The translations under genes were made by a program, and so were the position numbers. A stretch of 27,103 nt of DNA, taken from NCBI GenBank assembly GCA_030831375.1, contig JAURLF010000180.1, positions 1-27,103 of the forward strand. Direction: 5' to 3'. Origin of the DNA: Gaiellales bacterium. Its GTDB lineage: Bacteria > Actinomycetota > Thermoleophilia > Gaiellales > F1-60-MAGs149. Below, one piece after another: positions 22,051 to 27,103 of this stretch (the first letter of the stretch is position 1; every line of letters begins with the position of its first letter). The notes below the pieces were generated by a model. That model worked only from the letters and a program-made list of their open reading frames with translations, did not search any database and had not been told where the DNA came from.

Positions 22051-22060
22051 CGCCGCGAGG

Positions 22061-22873
22061 CTACCAGCCGCCCGTGGGCGTCGGCCGCCCGCCCGGTGAC
22101 CAGGCGGCGGGCAGCTTGGCGACCAGGAGCACCACGGCGCTGACGGCGAGCAGGAGCAGGCCGATCGCGATCGCCGCGTCGAGGTCGACCGCGAGCTCCG
22201 CGTAGACCGCGAGCGGAAGGGTCTGCGTGACGCCGGCGACGCTGCCGGCGAACAGCAGGGTGGCCCCGAACTCGCCCATCCCGCGGGCGAAGGCCAGCGC
22301 CCAGCCAGTGCGCAGCCCGTCGAGGGCGAGCGGCAGGGCGACGCGGCCGAACACCTGCGCCTCCGACGCGCCCAGGTCGCGGGCGGCGTCGAGCTGGTGC
22401 GGGTCGACGGCTCGGAAGGCGCCGACGGCGGCGCGCAGGTAGAACGGCGCGGCGACGAAGATGATCGCGAGCACGACGGCGGCCTCCGTGAAGGGAAGGG
22501 CGAGCCCGCGGTCGGCGAGCCAGCCGCCGACGACGCCGCGCGTGCCGAACGCGGCGAGCAGCGCGATGCCGGCCACGGCCGGCGGCAGGACGAGCGGTAG
22601 CTCGACGAGGGTCATCAGGAGGTCGCGCCGGCGCGTGGCGCGGCGCGCCAGGGCGTAGGCGGCGGGGGTGCCGATCCCGAGGATCAGGACGTTCGCTATC
22701 AGGTTGGCGCGCAGGCTGACCGCGATCGCGTCGAGCGCGGTGGGGCTCGTGAGGAGCGCCGGCAGCTCGGCGGGCGGCACGCCCGTCAGGAGCGCCGCGA
22801 TCGGCAGGGTCAGGAAGCCGAGCGCGACGACGGCGGCGAGGGCCGTCAGCAGCGGGAAGGCGCGCGTGCTCAC
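22061..22873 (-). CDS. modB: Molybdate ABC transporter permease
   Basis: This 270-residue permease has about five or six hydrophobic segments. TLVELPLVLPPAVAGIALL near 88-106 is a strong ModB/CysT signature. The EAA loop LDAARDLGASEAQVFGRVAL at about 161-180 and WALAFARGMGEFGATLLFAG complete the family pattern. GTG 22873 overlaps the modA stop as GTGA. The next gene is a Mop-type regulator, which supports molybdate or tungstate as the substrate. No modC ATPase lies within the window on either side, so the ATPase must be encoded elsewhere or supplied by another transporter. Confidence 0.9.
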   Translation of the reverse strand: MSTRAFPLLTALAAVVALGFLTLPIAALLTGVPPAELPALLTSPTALDAIAVSLRANLIANVLILGIGTPAAYALARRATRRRDLLMTLVELPLVLPPAVAGIALLAAFGTRGVVGGWLADRGLALPFTEAAVVLAIIFVAAPFYLRAAVGAFRAVDPHQLDAARDLGASEAQVFGRVALPLALDGLRTGWALAFARGMGEFGATLLFAGSVAGVTQTLPLAVYAELAVDLDAAIAIGLLLLAVSAVVLLVAKLPAAWSPGGRPTPTGGW

Positions 22874-23598
22874 GGCGCCCGCCCGAAGCCCGCCGCCGCC
22901 AGCGCGTCCTGCGCCTGCGGCTCGAGCAGCGCGGCGACGAAGGCCGCGCCGGCCGCCGACGGAGCGCCGTCGCGGATGACGGCGCAGGCGGCGTAGTGGA
23001 CCGCGGGCTGGGCGCCCGCCGGGAGGGGGATCGCGACGACGCGGTCGGAGGCGGCGGCGTCGGTGGCGTACGCGATGCCGGCGTCGGCCGAGCCGAGCGC
23101 GACCTTGGCGACGACGCCCGCGGCGTCCGGCTCGTCGGAGACCGCGTTGCGGTCGAGGGCGTCATCGGCCCCGAGGGCGGATAGGGCCTCGCGGGCGTAC
23201 GCGCCGATCGGCACCGACGGCGCGCCGACGGCGAGCGTCCACGGGCCGCCGCGGCGCAGGTCGTCGACGGAGCCGACCGCCGCGGCGGCGGCGGGGACGA
23301 TCAGGGCGAGGGTGTTGGTGGCGAAGGCCACGGGCGCGGCGCAGAGGCCGTCGGCCGCGAGCGCGTCGGGCTCGCGCGGGCTCGCGGCCACGAGCGCGTC
23401 GGCCGGCGCGCCCGCCCGGATCTGCTCGGCGAGGCTGTCGGAGCCCGCGAACGAGAAGGCGACGCCGTCGGCCGCGGGCAGCCCGGGCAGGACCCCCTTC
23501 AGCGACGAGGCGGCGTAGACCACCGGCTCGTCGTCCGCGCCCCCGCAGGCCATCAGCGGCAGGGCGGCGAGGGCGAGGAGGAGGAGCGCGCGGCGCAT
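22870..23598 (-). CDS. modA: Molybdate-binding lipoprotein
   Basis: This 242-residue periplasmic-type binding protein has a short hydrophobic leader ending in the lipobox LMAC (Cys about 18), so it is a lipoprotein. YAASSLKGVLPGLPAADGV and FSFAGSDSLAEQIRAGAPAD are canonical ModA segments, and NTLALIVP, YAREALSALGADDAL and SADAGIAYATDA are the expected later ones. The usual G-S-S of the oxyanion site reads G-S-D here. ATG 23598 lacks an SD and sits 8 nt after a TACGGT hexamer. It is first in modA-modB-regulator. Confidence 0.9.
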   Translation of the reverse strand: MRRALLLLALAALPLMACGGADDEPVVYAASSLKGVLPGLPAADGVAFSFAGSDSLAEQIRAGAPADALVAASPREPDALAADGLCAAPVAFATNTLALIVPAAAAAVGSVDDLRRGGPWTLAVGAPSVPIGAYAREALSALGADDALDRNAVSDEPDAAGVVAKVALGSADAGIAYATDAAASDRVVAIPLPAGAQPAVHYAACAVIRDGAPSAAGAAFVAALLEPQAQDALAAAGFGRAP

Positions 23599-23606
23599 CG
23601 GGCGGC

Positions 23607-23647
23607 ACCGTAGCGCGCACGTTCCCTAGGTACAACCTAGGTATATT
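23607..23647. promoter_or_regulatory. modA promoter with duplicated CCTAGG operator; divergent -10 for the enolase-family gene
   Basis: On the minus strand, TTGTAC (23635-23630), 17 nt and TACGGT (23612-23607) form a promoter whose start point would be at or next to the modA ATG. The 8-mer CCTAGGTA is directly repeated at 23625-23632 and 23636-23643, an 11-bp step, and each copy contains the palindrome CCTAGG, straddling the -35. On the plus strand TATATT at 23642-23647 could be a -10 toward the divergent enzyme gene. This is the best candidate site for the HTH-Mop regulator. Confidence 0.55.
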
Positions 23648-23698
23648 TCCCGCCTGATCAGACCGAATGGCCGGCGCGCGTCTGCCAGACTCCGCCGC

Positions 23699-24868
23699 AT
23701 GCGCATCCGCGCGATCCGCGCCATCCCCGTCAACATCCCGTTCGTCGCGCCGTACCGGTTCGCGTACGGCTCGATCGCGAGCGTCACGAAGACGCTCGTC
23801 GAGGTCGAGGCGGACGACGGCACCGTCGGCTGGGGCGAGGCGGCCGACGGCGACCGCAGCGCCGCGATCGCGGCGCTCGCCCCGCGGCTGATCGGCCTCG
23901 ACCCGCTCGACCTCGACCAGGTGGAGCGGGCCTGCGTGCCGGCGTACGCCTACTCGCCGTGGGGCGACGTCCTCGGCGCGCGGCGCTCGCACGCCGCGGT
24001 CGAGATGGCCCTCTGGGACCTGCGTGGCCGCGCCGAGGGGCGGCCCCTGCACGCCCTGCTCGGGGGCGCGGTGCGCCTCGAGATCCCGCTGACCGAGTAC
24101 TTCTCGTACCGGCTGCCCGGGCCGGACCACCCGGGCGAGGCGTCGCCGCTCGCGGTGGCGCGCGAGTGCGCGCGGCTCGTCGAGCAGCACGACGCCCGCA
24201 TCTTCGAGGGCAAGGTCGGCACCGTCGGCGAGGACGAGGAGCTCGAGATGGTGCGGGAGATCCGCGCCGCGATCGGCGACCTGCCGCTCCGGCTCGACGC
24301 CAACGGCGGCTGGACGATCGCGACGGCGCGGCGTCTGATGCCGCGCTTCGAGGAGCACGGCATCGACGCCTGGGAGGAGCCCGTCGAGGGGCTCGAGGAG
24401 CTCGCCGCGATCCGCGACGCCACGGAGCGCCCGCTGTCGAGCCACGTCCCCGACCTGCCGCTGGCCCGCGCCCTCGGCGTGCCGGACGCGATCGTCACCA
24501 ACCTCTGCGAGCCGGGCGGCATCCGCCGCACCGTCGCGTTTGCGCGCGCCTGCGCCGCGGCGGGGATCGGGTTCCGCTTCCACTCGGGCGAGACCGGCGT
24601 CGCGACCGCCGCCTACCTGCAGGTGTCGGCCGCGCTGCCCGAGCTCGACGACGCGTCGCAGACCTTGGTGCGCTGGTACGCCGACGACGTCATCGCCGGC
24701 GGCCCGTTCGCGCCGCAGGCGGGCGTCCTGCCCGTGCCGACCGGTCCGGGCCTCGGCGTCGAGGTCGATCGCGCCGCCGTCGAGCGCTGTCACCGGCGCT
24801 ACCTGGCCGAGGGGGCGTTCCCCGCCGCGCCGGGCGAGGCGTACGGGTCCGGGTTCCGCCGGCGGTGA
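23699..24868 (+). CDS. Enolase-superfamily (mandelate racemase/glucarate-dehydratase-like) enzyme
   Basis: This 389-residue protein has an N-terminal capping domain (1-125) and a C-terminal barrel. GWGEAADGD and HAAVEMALWDLRGRAEGRPL are superfamily signatures. In the barrel, FEGKVG supplies K172 (the first Lys of KxK reads Glu170), D200 and N202 are in RLDANGGW, and E226 is in AWEEP. H295 is in FRFHSGETG, the position of the glucarate-dehydratase general base. The Asp usually paired with that His seems to be Asn268 in my alignment, and the third metal ligand is not obvious (SSHVPD). Likely an acid-sugar dehydratase or related enzyme of unassigned substrate. It is divergent from modA and shares its regulatory region; no SD, and CAGACT lies 7 nt before ATG. 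Confidence 0.85.
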   Translation: MRIRAIRAIPVNIPFVAPYRFAYGSIASVTKTLVEVEADDGTVGWGEAADGDRSAAIAALAPRLIGLDPLDLDQVERACVPAYAYSPWGDVLGARRSHAAVEMALWDLRGRAEGRPLHALLGGAVRLEIPLTEYFSYRLPGPDHPGEASPLAVARECARLVEQHDARIFEGKVGTVGEDEELEMVREIRAAIGDLPLRLDANGGWTIATARRLMPRFEEHGIDAWEEPVEGLEELAAIRDATERPLSSHVPDLPLARALGVPDAIVTNLCEPGGIRRTVAFARACAAAGIGFRFHSGETGVATAAYLQVSAALPELDDASQTLVRWYADDVIAGGPFAPQAGVLPVPTGPGLGVEVDRAAVERCHRRYLAEGAFPAAPGEAYGSGFRRR

Positions 24869-24870
24869 GC

Positions 24871-25215
24871 CTAGCCGGCGGCCGGCGGCTCGTGGAGGAC
24901 CAGTTCGTTCCCGTCGGGGTCGGTGAACGGGTGGAAGCGCCCGAACGGGGTGTCGTCGACCGGACGGGTGAAGTCGACGCCGGCCGCCGCGAGCACGGCG
25001 GACGTCGCCTCCATGTCGTCGACCTCGAGGAACAGGCCGCGGATCGAGCCTGGGCGGTCGGTCCAGTCGGCGAGGGCCAGTTCGAGCCCGCCACCGGGCG
25101 CCGCCAGGTGCAGCCAGCGCATCTCCGGTGCCACCTGGTTGTCGTGCAGGACCGAGAACCCGAGCACATCGCGGTAGAACCCGAGTGCCCGCTCCTGATC
25201 CTCGACCCGGATCAT
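24871..25215 (-). CDS. VOC-superfamily (glyoxalase/bleomycin-resistance-like) protein
   Basis: The product is 114 residues, one VOC module pair. MIRVEDQERALGFYRDVLGF at the N-terminus and TPFGRFHPFTDPDGNELVLH at the C-terminus are the standard signatures, the latter ending in the conserved metal-binding E-L-V region. LGFSVLHDNQ and LFLEVDDMEATSAVLAAAGV fill the middle. An in-frame TAG upstream limits the start to ATG 25215. TAGGAT at 25254-25249 is a plausible -10. The family covers lyases, dioxygenases and resistance proteins; nothing here assigns a substrate. Confidence 0.85.
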   Translation of the reverse strand: MIRVEDQERALGFYRDVLGFSVLHDNQVAPEMRWLHLAAPGGGLELALADWTDRPGSIRGLFLEVDDMEATSAVLAAAGVDFTRPVDDTPFGRFHPFTDPDGNELVLHEPPAAG

Positions 25216-25248
25216 CAGGACGGATGCACGGGAGATGCCAATGCCGCG

Positions 25249-25254
25249 ATCCTA
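25249..25254 (-). promoter_or_regulatory. Possible -10 (TAGGAT) of the VOC gene
   Basis: Minus-strand TAGGAT lies 33 nt before ATG 25215, downstream of the co-oriented tRNA-Gln. Confidence 0.3.
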
Positions 25255-25278
25255 GCGCCGCGCGCAGCCACCGCCAGG

Positions 25279-25349
25279 CTGGGGCGGCAGGATTCGAACC
25301 TGCGATCGCGGGACCAAAACCCGCTGCCTTGCCGCTTGGCCACGCCCCA
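25279..25349 (-). tRNA. tRNA-Gln (anticodon UUG)
   Basis: The minus strand folds into a 71-nt tRNA. The acceptor stem TGGGGCG/CGCCCCA has the U1-A72 pair and discriminator G typical of tRNA-Gln. The anticodon stem GCGGG/CCCGC encloses TTTTGGT, giving TTG. The T arm is GCAGG-TTCGAAT-CCTGC. CCA is not encoded. Confidence 0.95.
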
Positions 25350-25359
25350 GGGCAGACGG

Positions 25360-25365
25360 AGCCTA
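25360..25365 (-). promoter_or_regulatory. Probable -10 (TAGGCT) of tRNA-Gln
   Basis: Minus-strand TAGGCT lies 10 nt before the tRNA 5' end and resembles the TAGACT hexamers elsewhere in the window. Confidence 0.45.
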
Positions 25366-25387
25366 GCGGCCGCATGGGCCGCTCCGG

Positions 25388-26143
25388 CTAGGCGCGGCGG
25401 CCGGTCAGGAAGCGGGTCAGGCCGAGCGCCAGCGCCTCGGCCTCCTGCTGGCGGCCGGCCTCGGACGCGAGGATCGGCGCGTCGAGGCTCGAGCGCATGT
25501 TGCCGATCTCGGTGAACACCTTCGGCACCGTCGAGAGGTTGAGGCCGCCGAGGTCGTCGCGGGCGATGATGCCGTTGCGGCCTTGGTAGTTCGAGACCGG
25601 GGTGGGGCCGTGGTCGCGCAGGGCGTTTCGGATCGCGACGCCGAGGGCGCGCGAGCGGCGCACCATGCGCGCCGTCTGCCCCTGCACCCGGCGCGGCACG
25701 ATCACGTGGAAGCCGCGCAGCCCGTCCGCATCGGCGCCGTCGGCGTGGATCGACACGGCGGCGTCGGCGCGGACCCGGTTGCCGATCGCGGCGCGCCGCG
25801 TGATGCACGGGCCGACGCCCGTGTTCGAGCGTCGCGTCAGCACCACGCGCGCGCCCTGCGCGCGCAGGAGCGCGCGCAGGCGCAACGCGACGTCCCAGTT
25901 GTGCTCGGCCTCGCGGTAGTCACCGGCGGTGCGCGTCCCGAAGGTGTCGCACGGCTTGGAGTGGGTGCCGACCCAGACCTCGTGCGCGATCCGCTCCGGG
26001 TGGTCCCAGTTGCCGCCGTTGTGGCCGGGGTCGAGCAGCACCACACGGCCCTCGAGGGGCAGGCGGGGGCCGGCCGCCGCGGTGGCGGGTGCGGCGAGCA
26101 GCGCCACGGCCAGGATCGCGGGGACAAGGCGACGCGGGGTCAC
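25388..26143 (-). CDS. N-acetylmuramoyl-L-alanine amidase (Amidase_3), exported
   Basis: This 251-residue zinc amidase cleaves the MurNAc-L-Ala bond of peptidoglycan. A signal peptide (VPAILAVALLAAPATAAAG, cleavage near residue 24) precedes the catalytic domain. Zinc ligands are H41 in LLDPGHNGG, E78 in DYREAEHNW and H133 in VSIHADG. The catalytic Glu is E212 in VFTEIGNMRSSLDA. DPGHNGG followed by a long insert with two cysteines (KPCDTFG, VGPCITRR) suggests a disulfide. There is no SPOR, LysM or CwbII targeting domain. GTG 26143 overlaps the upstream gene's TGA as GTGA, so it is coupled to a small membrane protein. Confidence 0.93.
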   Translation of the reverse strand: MTPRRLVPAILAVALLAAPATAAAGPRLPLEGRVVLLDPGHNGGNWDHPERIAHEVWVGTHSKPCDTFGTRTAGDYREAEHNWDVALRLRALLRAQGARVVLTRRSNTGVGPCITRRAAIGNRVRADAAVSIHADGADADGLRGFHVIVPRRVQGQTARMVRRSRALGVAIRNALRDHGPTPVSNYQGRNGIIARDDLGGLNLSTVPKVFTEIGNMRSSLDAPILASEAGRQQEAEALALGLTRFLTGRRA

Positions 26144-26586
26144 CGGCGGTCCCCCAGGAGCAGGACGAGCCCGGCGAGGACGGCGAACACGAGCAGGACG
26201 GCGATGATCACGATGCCGACGCCGAGGAAGACGGGGAAGAGCGCGACGAGCGACTGGCCGAGCGCGATCGCCCACGTGATCTGCCGCACCGAGTAGGGCA
26301 GCCAGCGGCTCGCGGCGACGTGCGCGAACACGGCGAGGACGGCGATCGCGAGCAGCGCGATCCAGGAGCGCAGCAGATCGCCCGGCGCGAGGCCGAGGGC
26401 GAGCAGCTCGACGATCGCGAGGCCGAGCGCGAGCTTCGCGCGGTGGCGGCGCAGCCACGGCAGGGGCGCGCCGCCCGTGGGGGGCGGGGCGCCGTACGAG
26501 AACGAGCGGACCGAGACGACGCGGACGTCGTCCGGGTCGACCTCTATCCGCCGCTGCCCGTGCCCAGTGTCGCCGTCGTCGTCCAT
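26140..26586 (-). CDS. Small conserved-type membrane protein
   Basis: I do not recognise a family. The 148 residues begin with a hydrophilic acidic tail (RRIEVDPDDVRVVSVRSF). Then come four hydrophobic segments: LALGLAIVELLALGLA, WIALLAIAVLAVFAHVAA, ITWAIALGQSLVALFPVFLG and IVIIAVLLVFAVLAGLVLLL. ATG 26586 is the only reasonable start and makes a 43-nt overlap with the end of ispE in another frame. Its stop overlaps the amidase start. The order ispE, membrane protein, amidase suggests a cell-envelope-linked transcription unit, but a role is not evident. Confidence 0.7.
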   Translation of the reverse strand: MDDDGDTGHGQRRIEVDPDDVRVVSVRSFSYGAPPPTGGAPLPWLRRHRAKLALGLAIVELLALGLAPGDLLRSWIALLAIAVLAVFAHVAASRWLPYSVRQITWAIALGQSLVALFPVFLGVGIVIIAVLLVFAVLAGLVLLLGDRR

Positions 26587-27103
26587 GTCGCGTCCGGGAG
26601 CATTCCCGTCGCGCGCTCCGCCTCCTGCCTCGTGGCGAAGACCCCGTACACCGCGGAGCCCGAGCCCGAGACCGATGCGGCGAGCGCGCCTGTCCCCATC
26701 ATGCCCTCGCGCAGGGCCCGGCAGGCGGGTTCGAGCTCCTCGGCGGGCGCGGCGAGGTCGTTCTCGATCAGCGCGCACAGCTCGTCGAGGGTGCGGGGAA
26801 GCGCGAAGCCGGCCGGCAGGGGCCGGTCCGCGGGGCGGTAGCGCCGGTAGACGTCGCGGGTCGCGAGCGGCCGGCCTGGATGGGCGAGTGCGAGGTGGGC
26901 GCGTGGCAGCTCGCCGAGCACCTCGACCCGCTCGCCGCGCCCGCGCGCGATGGTGGCCGCGTCGTGCAGGAGCGCGGGCACGTCGGAGCCGATCAGGGCC
27001 GCGACCCGCTCGAGCTCCTGGTCCGGCAGGGGCGCGGGGAGGAGGCCGTTGGCGAAGCGCAGCGCGGCCGCGGCGTCCGCGGAGCCGCCGCCGAGGCCGG
27101 CGC
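26544..27103 (-). CDS. ispE: 4-diphosphocytidyl-2-C-methyl-D-erythritol kinase, C-terminal part (5' truncated by window)
   Basis: The frame is open to the window edge. The first visible residues AGLGGGSADAAAALRFANG are the GHMP-kinase ATP loop in the form found in IspE. VSGSGSAVYGVF near the C-terminus is the conserved third GHMP motif, and LIGSDVPALLHDAATIARGRGE matches IspE, where L-G-x-D-V-P-F is typical. IspE phosphorylates CDP-methylerythritol in the non-mevalonate isoprenoid pathway. The gene ends at TAG 26546-26544 and runs into the membrane protein gene. ispE in actinobacteria commonly follows ksgA (rsmA), which would lie outside the window. Confidence 0.9.
   Translation of the reverse strand, partial: AGLGGGSADAAAALRFANGLLPAPLPDQELERVAALIGSDVPALLHDAATIARGRGERVEVLGELPRAHLALAHPGRPLATRDVYRRYRPADRPLPAGFALPRTLDELCALIENDLAAPAEELEPACRALREGMMGTGALAASVSGSGSAVYGVFATRQEAERATGMLPDATWTTTATLGTGSGG

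Noticed and set aside
23162..25375. 737-residue minus-strand open frame
   Set aside because: It runs through tRNA-Gln, the VOC gene in another frame and antisense to the enolase-family gene; there is no recognisable domain.

Overview
The window is about 27 kb of very GC-rich chromosomal DNA with a dense, mostly metabolic gene set. GTG starts, ATGA/GTGA stop-start overlaps, TAnnnT -10 elements and apparently leaderless genes point to an actinobacterium. The gene mix (CtBP-like dehydrogenases, an Amt-like protein, a polyamine-type ABC operon, a short Ppx) would fit a deep-branching class such as Thermoleophilia, but that placement is inference. I see no rRNA, IS element, prophage, CRISPR array or toxin-antitoxin locus.

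Layout. (1) 1-2068: the 3' end of a DinG/XPD-type helicase, tRNA-Leu(UAA), a small unknown protein, a Ppx/GppA phosphatase and the initiator tRNA-Met with its terminator. (2) 2069-4974: a long leader with palindromes and a foldable three-way junction, a divergent Amt/Rh-family membrane protein lacking both pore histidines, two strong tandem terminators, and an SDR dehydrogenase. (3) 4975-9772: a translationally coupled pair (AA_synth/DUF1185 protein and a 3-hydroxyisobutyrate-dehydrogenase-like enzyme) divergent from an MMPL exporter, with transaldolase convergent to the exporter. (4) 9814-11986: pterin-4a-carbinolamine dehydratase and two tandem CtBP-like 2-hydroxyacid dehydrogenases, joined by ATGA overlaps. 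(5) 12051-18012, minus strand: a complete PotABCD-type ABC transporter operon with two paralogous substrate-binding lipoproteins, an intra-operon hairpin and an unrecognised 72-residue exported or membrane protein. A TetR regulator is divergent from it. (6) 18809-21671: a small unknown protein coupled to a SAM methyltransferase, a 2-keto-4-pentenoate-hydratase-like protein, and a divergent unknown protein. (7) 21676-23598: modA, modB and a HTH-Mop regulator with no modC in view. Two CCTAGG boxes lie in the promoter region shared with a divergent enolase-superfamily enzyme. (8) 24871-27103: a VOC protein, tRNA-Gln(UUG), an N-acetylmuramoyl-L-alanine amidase, a small membrane protein and the 3' part of ispE.

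The best candidates for something undescribed are the Amt-like protein without twin histidines together with its structured leader, the two-SBP polyamine-type operon with its embedded small CxC protein, and the modAB-regulator unit controlled from CCTAGG boxes. Across the window a recurrent TAGACT-like -10 hexamer, several SD-less leaderless-type starts, and convergent genes sharing a CTAG at their stop codons suggest organism-wide expression habits.
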